Positions 22,361-34,083 of a DNA stretch of 64,000 nt are shown piece by piece (the stretch's first letter is position 1; every line of letters starts with the position of its first letter). The notes beneath the pieces are model-generated. The model was given only the letters and a program-made list of their open reading frames with translations. It had not been told where the DNA came from and searched no databases. The stretch lies in assembly GCA_963682025.1 (NCBI GenBank), contig OY821518.1, positions 228,368,236 to 228,432,235 on the forward strand, read 5' to 3'. Made by a program: the position numbers and the translations under genes. Source of the DNA: Cordilura impudica (Eukaryota > Arthropoda > Insecta > Diptera > Scathophagidae).

Positions 22361-25300
22361 CATTGGCGTAGATAGACCGGTCTGGGGGGCTAAGCCCCCC
22401 CCCCCAGAAACATTTTAGCCCCCCCCAGAATTTTTTCCTTTTTTTGTATTAATTTTTGAATACATTTTTTTTAAATTCAATTACAATTTTCTTTAGGTTC
22501 TATTAAATGTCTTTATTAAAAATATTGTTTTTGTCTGTGCACTTATGAATTGTTATACATATACGTATTAGTTAAAATGCACACTACTTTGCAAATCGTT
22601 TTGTTAAGTGTTAAATACACCGCTTACTTCATAACTTTTCCATGTAGTTGAACATATGATCGTAAACATAATATGTAAACAAACAAAAAAAAAGTTAGCC
22701 GGCTACAAAATATAATATTTAATTTTATTAAAAAAGTGCTAAAAAGCTGATTAAAACAGAAACAGATAATAATCTATAATAAAGTTTTAACAGTGGTACG
22801 TATAAAGATAACTAAAATATAATAAAATATGTTAAGAAGTTTTATTTATAGCCATGAAAAAAATACATGATATAAGATCATTTTTTAAACCAAAACAAAG
22901 TGCAAGTGCTACTGAAAGTTCTGAAACTGAGCCAATAAATGTAATTCATGCTGATGTCACATCTTTAGAAGAGGAGCAGCCTCAAACATCAAAAAATAGT
23001 TTACAAATTGGTGATGTGTTCGACTTAGGAACAAAAGAAAGCGGTCCACAGAAACCAAAAATAGCTTTTGAAAAGACATTTGTTGATGGACAAAATAGAT
23101 CATTTTCTTCAAAGTACTATGACACCTATGATTGGCTTGAATATAGTGTGGAAAAGCAAAAGGCATTTTGTTTTGTATGCCGCAATTTCGGTTCAAAAGA
23201 ATGCCGGCAACAAAATGAAAAATTTGTAGTTTCCGGCTATGAAAAGTGGAAAAAGCTTAGTGAAGCCCTCAAAAAGCATAACAATTCTTTCACCCATATG
23301 CAAAGTATTCAGGGATACAAAATGTTTCAAAGCTCACCGGACGTTCATGATTTAATTTTAAAACAGCATTCGGAACAAATAGAACAGACCCGTGAATATC
23401 TTAGAAAGATTATTGATTTAATTTTGGTTTTAGCACGGCAGGGGCTTCCTCTTCGTGGACACATAAACTCCAAAAACAGAGGAAACTTTCTCGAGATCTC
23501 AGATTATTTTGCAAAATATGATGACAAGTTTAAATCAAATTTTATCAAGCCTAAAAATTATTGCAGTCCATCTATACAAAATGAATTAATAACTATTTCG
23601 GCGAATGTTGTAAATAACATAATCACACAAAGTGTTAAAAAATGTGGCTTTTATTCCCTGACGGTAGATGAGGCGAGATGTTTCAAAGAAGAACAGTTAT
23701 CGATAGTAATAAGATTCACAAATGAGCTCGAAGTTGAAGAGAGATTTTTAGGATTTGTAGATTGTTCTTCAGATAGAGACTCTAATGCCTTACAAAACTT
23801 ATTATTAGCCTTTTTTGAAAAAACGGGTTTAACTGGTATACCAATTATTGGGCAGTCCTACGACGGCGCTAATGTTATGTCTGGCTATAAAAATGGATTA
23901 CAGGCCAAAATTAAAGAATCAAATCCTCAAGCAGTTTTTATTCACTGTTTAGCTCACAGATTAAATTTGGTAGTTGTGGATTCCTGTTCAAACATAAGAA
24001 CAGCGACGTCATTTTTTAATAGATTGAAGCATTATATATCCATTTTTCGAAGCCCGGAAACAACAACGAATTAAAAAAAGTTTGTCAGTCTCTTCAAATT
24101 AATAATGTTTCAATTAGAAGTCTCAGCACTACTAGATGGAGCTGTCGGTATGAGAATTGCAAATCTATTATTAACAATTTTGTGCTTATTAAAAATGCAT
24201 TGGAAAAAGAAATTAATGAAGGTAGAGATAAAAATGCAATTGAGGCACTTGGTATTCTGACTTCAATAACTAAACCTGATTTTATTGTAAACTTACATAT
24301 TTTTTATTTTGTACTTCAAACCATTAATGTATTGAGCAAGTTTTTTCAAACAAAAGATGCAACTCTTGGACAAGCTTATGATTCAATTATTGCTACAATA
24401 GATACATTTAAAGTATGCCGAAATAATTTTTCGACAATTTGGAGTCAAATAGAACAATTTGCAAACGAAAATGATATTTCACTGGAACCTCTTAGAGTAT
24501 CAAAAAGAAAAAAAGTAAGCTCTTTAGAAAAAGAATTCTATGTTGATTCAACATTGGGTAAGGATCAGTTTTTAGATTTACCAAACAACACTTCAGCAGC
24601 AGAATACTGGAAAATAAACATTTACTTTCCTGTTGTTGATAATATATCATCCAACTTAGAATACAGATTTCAAAGTATTCCGTTTGCTAAATCTGTTAAT
24701 GCATTCTTCAGATTAGATTTAGAAGAATCTGCAGAATTCATTGATAATTATAGATATATTTTAAAAATTAATTGCGACTCTCTCAAAGCAGAAGTCACTG
24801 TTCTTAAAAATTTGATCAATAATGTATCTAATGAAACATGTGTAAATATAAGTTTACTTAAATTTAAATCTAAAATAGATAAAAATATCTACCCAAACTT
24901 ATTCAAACTCCTACAAGTGGCAATGAGCCTACCTATTAGCTCAGCTGGATGTGAAAGAAGTTTTTCGGCTATGAGAAGAATAAAAACATGGCTTCGTTCA
25001 ACAATGAATCAGGATAGATTTTCAAACATGGCCATTTTAAATATTGAAAACGAACTAGTCAAAACTCATATTTGCGCAGAAGATATTCTAAATATATTTT
25101 GCAAAAAAAAATAGAAAACTTATCTTCGAGTGATGCTAAATATGATTAATTTTTATACTTATATTAATTAATTTTATTGTTTTGTTATAGTTTTTGTTTT
25201 TTTTTATAGTTTTTGTTTTGTTATATTTTATTTTTTAGTTTTTTAATGCCTGAATTTTATATTCTACTGTTAAAAGACTAAAATAATTTTAAGTTTTTGT

Positions 25301-25428
25301 TTTATTGAACTGAATATGTGTAATTTTTTTTAACCTGATTTTTATTTAAATAAAAAACGAAAAGTAAACATTTTTTTTTCGAGGGTCTATAGCCCCCCCC
25401 CCAGAAATATGGTCTAGCTACGCCAGTG
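22361..25428 (+). mobile_element. hAT DNA transposon 1, near complete
   Basis: A 3,068-bp element with ends CATTGGCGTAGATAGACC and (reverse) CACTGGCGTAGCTAGACC. It is flanked by a perfect 8-bp target duplication AATAGCTA (22353-22360 and 25429-25436). Eight-base duplications and CAnTG-type short inverted ends are typical of hAT. Poly-G/C runs (11 C at the left, 10 at the right) lie just inside each end. It carries one transposase gene with a single frame break and is inserted in Transib 2. Confidence 0.96.
22854..25114 (+). pseudogene. hAT transposase (ZMYM/TTF-type), one frameshift
   Basis: Two frames, 22854-24074 (406 codons) and a second in frame with 24182-25114, make up the protein, with a likely 1-bp loss near 24050. 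It begins MKKIHDIRSFFKPK. A TTF-type zinc-finger region spans about residues 75-160 (FEKTFVDGQNRSFSSKYYDT, FCFVCRNFGSKECRQQNEKF). The DUF4371-like catalytic core follows, with DEARCFKEEQLSI and SYDGANVMSGYKNGLQAKI, then HCLAHRLNLVV. The C-terminal hAT dimerisation region holds LPISSAGCERSFSAMRRIKT. The three acidic residues (DEAR, SYDG, CERSF) are all present. Apart from the frameshift and a weak junction the coding region looks recent. Confidence 0.92.
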
Positions 25429-25588
25429 AATAGCTAAGAAGTTACAAAATTATACAAAATTTAGTTAACTTTAAAATCAGCGGTGCCAATTTAGCGCTAT
25501 ATTTAGCGCTATTCAACTACTCAAAAGTCGCATTTATTGCCATCAACGCCTTTTTTCAAAATAGCGCTAAATTGGTGCTTTTTGTTTT

Positions 25589-26373
25589 TATACCCTATAC
25601 CACTATGTGGTTTGGGTATAATGACTTTGTGCTGCTGTTTGTAACTGCAAAAAATATATCACCTAGACTTATATTTTATTATACCGATCGGCTCAGAATC
25701 ACTTTCTGAGCCGTTTTAGCGATGTCCGTCCGTCTGTGTGTCCATGTAAACCTTGTAATCAAACTGCAGGTAGCAAATATGAATATATTTTGATGAAATT
25801 TGGTATACAAGCTTTTATCGGCCATAGGATGAACGCTATTGAAATTGGTGAAAATCGGTCCATATTCAGACCTAGTCCCCATACAAATGACCCCTACGAA
25901 ATCGACATAAATTGCCATAAGATCCAATTATCCCATAGATCTTAGTCAAATGGGGTTTGTATGTGTTTATTGTATCCATTAATCAGTAGTCCAAAAATAA
26001 TCCCTAATGGACAATTCTTAGTCATAGGCCTCATATAGAGCCGCTTCCCGATCTTCACTTAAATCTATCAAAAAAATAAAAATATTGCGCAACTTTTTCT
26101 CATATTTGGTTTGTGTATATTTTTTGAAAATATAAGTGACTTTACCAAATACGGTCAGAATCGGTGCATTTTTTGACCTGGTCCACATATAAATATAGCG
26201 ACCGATATGAACTTTTTCATATCTGCAGCCAAAAAAATTAGTAACAATGCCACTCAAATTTGGTTTTTGCTTATTTTTTATATCCAGTTAGTTGGACCGA
26301 AGAGATAGGGTTTCTAAACCATGATATAGGGTATCGTATGGTCGGTCTAGACCGACTATAATTTTCTTACTTG
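25589..26373 (+). mobile_element. DINE-like interspersed repeat, copy B
   Basis: A full-length copy from TATACCCTATACCACTATGT to the hairpin GTCGGTCTAGACCGAC and TTTCTTACTTG. The CCGT tract is reduced to GTCCGTCCGTCTGTGTGTCC. It is inserted in the hAT 2 leader. Confidence 0.92.
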
Positions 26374-26519
26374 TTTAGTTTGGCGCTTTTAGCGCCTTTG
26401 TAATACAACTGTTCATTTAAAAAAAAATCGTATTTACTTTTATAATAATATTTTTTTAAGTTTTTCAATGGATAAATTTGTAAAGGTAAATAAAAACTTT
26501 ATTCTTTGGAATTAAATTA

Positions 26520-27866
26520 ATACGAACAAATTTTAGATGACACAAAATCATTGTGTGTTTATTGTATGTGCAACATTAATGCAAAACTTTCTGATTTAAT
26601 GCGGCACTCTCAATCAGCGAAGCACATAAAAGCGATGAAGTCTTTCAATGATATTGATCTTACACAAACTGAAATTTCTTTTACAATAACTGCAACTGAA
26701 AAACAAAACAGCCAGACCACGCTTGCCCTTTACACTGCTATTCATAGTCCTTTTTCTTCTATGGACCATCTTAGTACAGTGTGCTGTACTGTATTTTCAG
26801 ATAATAAGGCTTCAAATTTTAGTATTCATTCATTATTTACAACGTTTTAGCGCCACACTTCATAGAAAGCCTTCTAGAAGATTTAGGCGATTCCGGTTTT
26901 AGTCTTATTCTAGATGAAGGTAACATTTTGTTTTTTTTTTTTTACATTAATATACTGATTTTTTATTTTTTAAAGGGACTGATGTTTTAGTGGAAAAGCT
27001 CTTAGGTGTAGCTGTACGGTACTATAAACAACTCGAAACAAGCTGAATTTATAACGACCTTTTTAGGCCTAATAGATTTAAATGGAGGAAAAGCAGACGA
27101 CATTTTAAATGGTTTGGAGCGACTTATGAATTTGAATAGTTTGGATTTAAAAAAACTTCTGGCTATTGCCACAGATAATGCTGCGGTAATGATCGGTTAA
27201 AACAACGGCCTCTTTAAAAAAATTAAAGGAAAATATGACTTAAAAAACCTAATCTTAATAAAATGTTTTGCCACTCATTACAAGTGGCAGTTAGTGCGGC
27301 AACTGAGAAAAATTTTCAACCGAATATAAACTTTTTGGTGAAAGAGACACACAATTGGTTTTGAAATTCGTCTATCTGACAAAAATTATACAACAAAATT
27401 TACAAATTAATAGAAAATGATTCTGTTATTCCAAAAAAATAAAATTCCCATGGTAGCACTAACCAGATGGCTCTCGATGAAAGAGCTATAAAAACAATTT
27501 TAGGAATGTGGCTGGAATTAAAAACGCATTTTAATGTGGTAAGTGACAAGTCCTATGAAACGTCGCTTTTGAAGGATGTGTCCAACGACCCAACAAATTT
27601 TGTTTATATAAAATACTTAGCTACAATTTTAGCTGAAGTCCAAATGGTACATCTGGCTTTTGAAGCTCAAAATGCAAGTATTAACAAATATAATTATTAT
27701 ATCAACTGATGGATTTGATTATTTAGAAGGTGATATTGATTCTTTACTTAATAAATATTGTTATCTTGGCCAAAGTTTTGAAAAATCCTGCTTTGATAAT
27801 AATATTGAAGAAGTTCAAAAGGAATTAATTAAGCAAAATCTGACACAATTCAATAAGAGCAATTGA
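26520..27866 (+). pseudogene. hAT transposase relic
   Basis: It is read in several frames. CVYCMCNINAKLSDLMRHSQ resembles the N-terminal zinc finger. ESLLEDLGDSGFSLILDEGT is the first catalytic Asp region. LAIATDNAAVMIG is the second Asp region, and KCFATHYKWQLVSAATEKNF stands in for the usual CHSIQLAVSAA. STNQMALDERAIKTILGMWL begins the middle helical part. The C-terminal Glu and dimerisation region were not found. Many stops and frameshifts show an old copy. It is distinct in sequence from hAT 1. Confidence 0.75.
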
Positions 27867-28234
27867 AATAAGAGCAGAAATGCTTTACTTTTTAAAAATG
27901 TAAAAAAATATCGTTATTTAGTGTCGAAAATATTTTTACAAACAACACCGAAGATGTCAAGAGAAATAAAAAACAGAATGTGTCTAAATACAGTTAACTA
28001 ACGCACTAATTCATATAAAACATGGTCTAAAAATGAAAAAATCATGTTGTTCCGATTACAAAATACCTACAAATGTTTGCGCAAAAATCAATTCAAATGA
28101 AACATATAGAAAGGGGAAATTTTATATGAAAACGATTTTATGGCCTGAGATGAAAATGAAAATGATAATATTTTATTTGAAAACGAACAATTTTAAATCA
28201 AATTTTGTATTTTACTTTACGTGTACGAATATAG

Positions 28235-29790
28235 TATCTATAATATTAATAGGCTAGGCGATTATTTGTTACCGATGTTTTGTTCTACGACGCTTGTTCG
28301 GTATATCTGTATCTTGGTCAGGGATTCTACGACGTTTTGTTGGTGGTAAAGATATATTCGAGAAACTCGATCCCGCAACTTCTCCTTCTATATCTTGTAC
28401 ATGTTTCAATACTTCCGATATTGATTTTCATGATGCCATTTGAAGTTTTGAACTGTTTACCCGTTTTTTTAACAATGGCGTAATAAGATCCTCACCAAAA
28501 CCTCTGAGAAATAAATTTCTTTTGTTAGATTTGTTTGAATTCCAATAAGGAAAATTTTTGCACCAAATAATATACGTTGCGATGTTGGCTACATCAATGA
28601 GATTCATAAAAAAAAGATTAGTCTTTCTTTTTATCATATGTTCGTGTACCATTTGATCAAGGGTGTCAACGCCCGACTTAGTTTCACTATAATATAAGTT
28701 TATGGCTGATATTGGTATCTCAACGTTTTTAACAATCATTTCAGCTTTATGGTGTATAGTAGATAAAAAATAACTGCTTTCTTGGGCTTGGGTAATTTTT
28801 TTTCTTTTGGAAACCAAATATTGTTGATCCTGCTTGCTTCGTTTTATTTGGCAAAAATTCGATAGGGATACAACTTTTATTTTCTCGCAAAGTTCCGACT
28901 AACGTCATACCATTCGATAATAAGCTTTCTGATAGTTTAATGCTGGTAAAGTAGTTATCGACAGTGATATTCCTATTGGTTCCAAAATATCGGTTACACA
29001 AACGTTCAGCAACATTTCTTGCTAAACTAGCAGCTCTAGTATTACCTAACTTGCCCGTGTATGGTATTCCCATAAGTGGATATACAGTTTTAGAATCACA
29101 AATCCACCAAATTTTTATGCCATATTTATCTGGCTTACTAGGCATATAAATAAACGAACATCGGGCTTTACAAGGCATCAATTGCTCATCTACTATCAAA
29201 TTTTCTGACGGCATGTAATACTTTCCCAGATTTTTGTTTTCGCTCTCCCATACATCACGAATTATCTGCTTTGCGTCTTTCAGTTCTTGTAGTTTTATCA
29301 TCAAAACGCAAGAATCTTCATATACTTTCAAAGCGTATAAGTCCCACTGTTGCTCTAAAAATTGGGGATCCATATAACGAATCCCAGAAGCTTCTATAAT
29401 TTTTTTGCATTCCATTTTATATGGCCGGCTGTAATCAAAAGCCCAAGAAATCCACATAGCTTCTTAATTTCTTGTGATCGATGTTTTGTTTTACAGTTTT
29501 ATCCCGATTTTAACCAAACGTATATTATTTGAAAGGTATTCCTTTTTAGCCGTTTTCCAGATTTACAGATTTTTAAATTTTTTCTTTTATTTTGAGTAAA
29601 TTGCATTTAAAGTTGCTACAAACACATACATAAAATTATACATATGCTATGTGTGTTTTATTAAATTTGTTAATGAATTTGTTATCTTCATTCACAATAA
29701 TAATTAACCATAAAAGTGTTGGTTTGTGAATTGGCTAAGTTGAAAAATAAAGCTGCCTGGAAATTGCACTCGAATTTCGAGCGCTGGAAT
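28235..29790 (-). mobile_element. piggyBac-like transposon, truncated
   Basis: The span is defined by homology to the deletion derivative at 62413-62790, which shares both outer parts (28235-28275 and about 29470-29790) in opposite orientation. A 5'-truncated piggyBac transposase fills the interior. I could not see a TTAA duplication or matching inverted ends. One end has the palindromic CTCGAAATTCGAG (29768-29783 with one change). Confidence 0.78.
28269..29457 (-). pseudogene. piggyBac transposase, N-terminally truncated and frameshifted
   Basis: The minus strand encodes the catalytic half of a piggyBac transposase. ENLIVDEQLMPCKARCSF carries the first catalytic Asp, ITVDNYFTSIKLSESLLSNG the second, and ETKSGVDTLDQMVHEHM the later Asp pair. 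The basic tail ends KRRRTKHR with a stop at 28269-28271. A frameshift near 28780 (QKKKNYPSP against SKRKKITQAQ) splits it, and another occurs near 28430. About 200 N-terminal residues expected in the family are missing. The protein would have cut and pasted at TTAA sites; here it is inactive. Confidence 0.9.
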
Positions 29791-30162
29791 TTGGTAGTTA
29801 TAATTAAATTAGTTGTTGCAATCACCAATATTTAAGATTGAAACAATTTTGTTATTGTAGGTACTTTTATTTTATAAGAGTTAACTTTATAAGCCAGTTT
29901 ATGAAGAAATTAAATTGCATTTCAAAATATTAAATAATTAAAATATAAATTATTAATTTCTAATATATTTTTTTTTGTAGAAACCGAAATCCTAACCATC
30001 CTTTTTCTGTGTGTACTTTATTATATTACTCTATATTGTGCTGCTAATTCTGGAAGCGGTAGAAAAGAGAAGGAAATCGAAGAAATTATTATTCTTTTTA
30101 TATTTAATTTTCTAAAAATGACAAATAAATTAAATTATTCGGTTGGGTTACTCATATTTATT
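29791..30162. other. Non-coding AT-rich DNA
   Basis: No gene. Part (about 30090-30160) resembles the repeat at 2860-2910. Confidence 0.4.
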
Positions 30163-30609
30163 TTTATACGCGCCGTACCACTGAGCAAAGGGTAAATAAA
30201 GGTTTGTCATTTCGTTAGTAACGCATCGAAATAAATTCCGGAGACCCCAGAACCATATATTATCTTGATCCTTATAACAAGGGAAGTTGATTTAGCGATG
30301 ACCATCTGTCCGTCTGTCTGTGGAAATCAGGCCCACACCCTCGTTTTTACACATCTTTCATGAACCTCCCAGAAGAATTGTCGTTTAAAATCATCAAAAC
30401 CTTTTTAAATTACCCTTTTTCTAAATTGCCATTTTTTAAATTTAACACTTTTTTAAAATATCCTTTTTTTTAAGTACCGTTTTTTTTTTTAAAGTAACCT
30501 CTTTATAAAACTACGCTTTATTTTGAAAAATTACCCTCTTACATTTTAAAAAAATGTCCCCTATTTTAAAAAGGTACTTTTTTTAAAAGAGTACCTTTTT
30601 TAAAAATAT
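30163..30609 (+). mobile_element. DINE-like 5' part followed by TTTTTAAA-rich tandem sequence
   Basis: It starts TTTATACGCGCCGTACCACT...AAAGGGTA and contains GTTGATTTAGCGATGACCATCTGTCCGTCTGT, features of the second DINE-like subfamily. From 30390 it becomes a degenerate array of TTTTTAAANTACCC units. The same unit resumes at 34089-34189, on the other side of the LINE, so the LINE was inserted into it. Confidence 0.55.
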
Positions 30610-30639
30610 ATATTTTTTTTAGGTTAGGTTAGATTATAT

Positions 30640-30791
30640 CCGTTATGTCTGGATATACACCTAAGCCAGTAGGCCGGCTTGTTGTGCGCTCTACATCTCT
30701 ACTTTCCGGTAAGATGTCGTTGGTAAGATGTCGTTGGATAGATATCTGACCCTTGTTCTCGCAATTGCAGGATAGTAACAGAGGTAGTGTT
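30640..30791 (-). pseudogene. LINE C-terminal region, distal part
   Basis: The minus strand reads HYLCYYPAIARTRVRYLSND, then SRDVERTTSRPTGLGVYPDI. It completes the C-terminal motif (CRACGEDD, then HFLC-PALA-R in relatives) begun at 31457, with the Myb/SANT insert between. A 15-bp duplication (GGTAAGATGTCGTTG) is present at 30709-30736. Confidence 0.68.
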
Positions 30792-31456
30792 CTATTTGCC
30801 AGAAATTGGGCCGATGAAGCAATTTGAAACCAAAAAGGCGATGTGGGCTTCCATAGCAACACAAATACCCAACATGAATCCCAAGCAGTGTGGGGAACGT
30901 TATAAAACGATTTTGCGCAGGAAAAAGGCGGCTATCGACAATAACAATACCTCTGGCTCAAATATAGGAAACATGTTGAGTTTGAGGAGGAGATATCAAA
31001 ACTTTGCCGTTTAGATGACTCAATTGAACCAGAAATTCAATTGAGTAGCCAAAATATTACAAGAAAAGAAAAACAGGTAAAAACGGAAACGAAATTAAAA
31101 AGAAAAGAATCAACCGCAGATAGACTAATAGAAATAATTGCGAAGAAGGAAGAAGGCAAGGAAAGGCGCCAGCGAGAAAGGATGGATGAAGCAAAAGAAA
31201 TAAAAAATATATTAAAGAAAATTTTGGAGAATAAAAAAGGAGAGTAGGAATATTTTATGGGAAATTTTTCAAAATGTGTGCATCGAGCGGACTTAAAGTT
31301 ACTGTCGAAGTTTAGTATTGTTAATTAATTTATTAACAAAATTTCATTGAAAGGAATTAATTCAAAATTTTTATCGGTTTCAAAAAAATCACATTATTTA
31401 TGAATTAATGTCATTCCTTATTCAGAATCATTATGTTAAATTTAAATTTTTGAAAT
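30792..31456 (+). mobile_element. Insert carrying a Myb/SANT-type gene
   Basis: The boundaries are inferred from the LINE reading frame, which breaks at about 31457 and resumes at about 30791. The insert is non-LINE DNA and contains a plus-strand Myb/SANT-like coding region. Such genes accompany PIF/Harbinger transposons, but no inverted ends or 3-bp duplication could be confirmed. Confidence 0.5.
30820..31247 (+). pseudogene. Myb/SANT-like DNA-binding protein, frameshifted
   Basis: Frame one encodes AMWASIATQIPNMNPKQCGE followed by RYKTILRRKKAAIDNN, the end of a trihelix Myb/SANT-like domain with the typical spacing of W and C before RYK. A frame change near 30975 leads to EEEISKLCRLDDSIEPE and a Lys/Arg/Glu-rich helical tail (TRKEKQVKTETKLKRKE to NILKKILENKKGE). 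The first helix of the Myb domain is missing or replaced by LINE-derived sequence. This looks like the DNA-binding partner gene of a Harbinger element, or a fragment of a related host gene. No second, nuclease gene is seen. Confidence 0.6.
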
Positions 31457-32171
31457 CGAGGGTTCCGTCATCCTCTCCGCAAGCTCTACAAACGGCTGAT
31501 TCCGCCCGTCCTATACGGTATAGGTGAGCCCTCAGCTCAGAGTGTCCAGTGAGGATGCCAATTACCCTACTAAGTTCTACCCTATTTAGATTCAGGATCT
31601 CCCTTGTTCTTGTAGCGTTGGGAGAAACCCATCATATCTTTGTAACCTTACCCACGTCATTCTCTTCCCAAATTGATACATGTGAATTGGTCGCCCAGTC
31701 TTCCAATTCCAATTTGAGAGACTTGAAAGGTATTGGGTTTTTCAAATTTACTCTTTCCAGGAAAGAGCCCTTCCTGGCCAGTTTGTCAGTAATCTCATTT
31801 CCCATTATACCACTGTGTCCTGGGATCCAAACGATTTCAAGTCTGCCTCTTCTGGAGAAGTTTGAAATGTCCTCCTTACACTCGAGGATAGTCCTTGATC
31901 TAGTTTTGTCTGCGGATATCGCTCTGATAGCCGCCAGACTGTCCGTAAATATTTTCACGTCTCCAGGACTTGGGGAATCCCGTGCGTTAATATACCTAAT
32001 ACATTCCTTTATCGCCACCAATTCAGCCTGAAATACGGAGTTGTGGTCCGGAACACGGAGGTATACTATACGGTCCTCATCGAAGAAACCTATCCCAGTC
32101 TTACCATGCAGACTAGAGGCGTCCGTATAGTAATTTGACCCTGGAAGGTTCTGTAGAATATTCCCGTTCAT
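31457..32171 (-). pseudogene. LINE RNase H and start of C-terminal Cys motif
   Basis: The 180-residue frame (31632-32171) is a type I RNase H: YYTDASSL (first Asp), FQAELVAIKECIRYI (Glu), KIFTDSLAAIRAI (Asp), and WIPGHSGIMGNEITDKLAR (His and last Asp). All four catalytic positions are visible. Downstream in another frame is RVELSRVIGILTGHSELRAH, then CRACGEDDGTLDF, the common tail of I/LOA-type elements. A frameshift separates the two parts. Confidence 0.88.
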
Positions 32172-33558
32172 TCAACTTTCCCTGTCTGGTATCCGTATAC
32201 TGCTGGGTATATCTGTTGAAACTTCCGCGATTCTATCACAGCTAATATTCACTGTGTTGAGTCCCGGAATTTGGTCTAAAATAGTCTGGTGTCTGGTCAT
32301 GTGGTCGGTGATATATTCCCCTGTTACCCTTAGTCGTAACATGGCCAGAGCTGCCTCATATTTAATTCTAATCTCGATTGGGTGTATAGATAGAATATTC
32401 TCTAAAGCCCTCGTAGATGTAGTCCTTATTGCTCCACTGATTCCTATGCAACAGAGGCGCTGTATCTTTTGGAGTGGTTTAATGTAACATTTCCTGTTCA
32501 TTGATGTCCATATGACTATGGATGCGTAGGTTAGAATAGGTCTAATGACGCTTGTGTACAGCCAATATGTCGTCCTCGGGTTTAAACCCCATTTTGAGCT
32601 TATAGCCCTTCTGCAGATGGCCCATATATGATCGGCCTTCGCGAACCTGCTCTCGATGGGGTTTTTCCAAGTAAGTTTTTTATCGAGAATCACCCCAAGG
32701 TATTTCACCGTCTGTGTGATTCTAATCGTTTTGCCCTGGATGCGAGGTTCATCAAAGTCGAGTATTTTCGTCTTCCTTGTAAAGAGGCATATTTCAGTTT
32801 TCTCTGGGTTCACATTCAAACCATTCGGTTGTGCCCAGTCGTATGCTATTTCGAGTGCATTCGATGCCCTCCTACCTAGCAGACAGGTTGGAAACCCTTA
32901 TTGGCTAGAATCCTTAGCAGACTGTTTATAGTGGTCACCCAGAGAAGGGGGGATAAAATCCCCCCTTGAGGTGTCCCACAACAAACCTTGTTTCTTATTT
33001 TAATGCCACCAACCTCGCAACTTATCCATCTATTCCCTAGCATGTGACTGATCCAGGCCTTAATATCCCGGTCAATGTCGAATCTTTCTAGGGAGTGGAG
33101 TAGCGTATTGGTTGATACATTGTTAAAAGCTCCTTCTATATCAATGAATATAGCTAGGGTGAAGATTTTGAAATCAAAAGATCTTTCGATGTGGTGAACT
33201 ACTTCATGAAGCGCAGTTTCCACTGAGCGTGCTGTTTGAATTTCAACAACTCATTTGGGATTTGACATTTAACCATGTTATCGACTATTCGCTCCAAGGT
33301 TTGCAATAAGAAGGATGTAAGACTTATCGGTCGATAGGCCTTTGGGTTCGCGTAGCTTTCCTTTCCCGGTTTTGGTATGAAGATCGCTTTGGCCTCCTGC
33401 CATGCCCTGGGGGTGTACGCTAATTTTAGGCAATCAGATAATATGACAGCCGGACTACTACCAATTAAGTCCCCGCTTTTTTGTAGTAGAGCAGGAAAGA
33501 CTTCATCTGGGCCTGCTGCCTTAAAAGGGGCAAAGCTTTGTATTGCCTTAATTACCAT
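32172..33558 (-). pseudogene. LINE reverse transcriptase, broken
   Basis: Several minus-strand frames make up the polymerase. FKAAGPDEVFPALLQKSGDL and AKAIFIPKPGKESYANPKAY with RPISLTSFLLQTLERIVD are the fingers. HEVVHHIERSFDFKIFTLAI and FIDIEGAFNN carry the first Asp, and CCGTPQGGILSPLLW the PQG motif. NVNPEKTEICLFTRKTK with VKYLGVILDKKLTWKN is the thumb start. The segment with the YADD catalytic pair is deleted between LLRILANKGF and RRASNALEIAYDWAQPNGLN (near 32880), so it cannot be active. Further frameshifts occur near 33210 and 32180. Confidence 0.9.
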
Positions 33559-33600
33559 ATTTTCGGTTATTTTATCATTTCTTTCCCCTCGATATTGTTC

Positions 33601-34083
33601 CTAATTAGGCTCTTCATATTGTTCCCCATCGTATCCCGTCTGCTGTTCCACGTTGGTTCCAGTTTGTCGGGACACATAGGTACCAATTTCTGGGTTCCTA
33701 TTTGGCCCAAGCTCTTCGGTAAGAAAGTGTGTTTCCATCAATATTCTTAAGGACTGTTCCATTGATTCCGCCCGAATCCCGTCCTTATCGACTAGAGTTT
33801 CAGGCTGTGAATGGGTTTTCGATAAGAATGTCTTGATTTTCGAGACGTCATTAACGCTATCAACCTGTTCACAGAAAAGTTTCCAGGAGTTGAGTTTGGC
33901 TACTCGAATCTTTTTGTTGTATTCCCTGAGTTTGTCATGATAATCATCCCAGTATACTACATGTTTTTCGGCGAGCCCTATTAAATAATCTTCGGACGTC
34001 CTTCCCAAGATTTATCAACTCCCCTGTCAGCCAGGGTTTCTCTCGGGGAGATCTCCTTTCCCGGAGTGGACAACATTCCTTGA
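33601..34083 (-). pseudogene. LINE linker between endonuclease and reverse transcriptase
   Basis: The minus strand encodes PREKPWLTGELINLGKDV, then EDYLIGLAEKHVVYWDDYHD and SWKLFCEQVDSVNDVSKIKT. It matches the WWT-x-EL and K-x-x-W-x-x-FC pattern that follows the endonuclease in I/LOA and R1 LINEs. Homology stops at about 34088, the 5' truncation point. Confidence 0.75.

Larger units (their letters stand above)
16708..25477. mobile_element. Transib-family DNA transposon, copy 2 (split by later insertions)
   Basis: It starts CACAGTGGACCATTTTACGA directly after CGTCG (16703-16707), again a CGNCG target. It is collinear with copy 1: 16708-17040, 20875-22360 and 25437-25477 match it, interrupted by DNA transposon B (17043-20726, with a further ~145 bp to 20872 of unclear origin) and by hAT 1 (22361-25428). 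The right end is missing. Homology stops at TTTAAAAT before the hAT 2 end at 25478, so the closing heptamer and second CGTCG are lost. It includes transposase remnants (21170-21735) and the same captured DINE fragment (21980-22200) as copy 1. Confidence 0.85.
25478..28030 (+). mobile_element. hAT DNA transposon 2, decayed
   Basis: The left end begins CAGCGGTGCCAATTTAGCGC, a hAT-type terminus, directly where Transib 2 sequence stops. AGCGC repeats fill the first 100 bp. DINE copy B (25589-26373) is inserted in the leader. A multiply frameshifted hAT transposase follows to about 27.9 kb. No right terminal repeat or 8-bp duplication was found before the piggyBac at 28.2 kb, so the right boundary is approximate. 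Confidence 0.68.

Noticed and set aside
28269..29480. CGATGTTTTGTT at both sides of the piggyBac gene as terminal repeats
   Set aside because: They are in direct, not inverted, orientation and the left one is coding; better explained as the short repeat used in the internal deletion.
31549..32931. Plus-strand open frames of 77-160 codons
   Set aside because: Antisense shadows of the LINE RNase H and reverse transcriptase.
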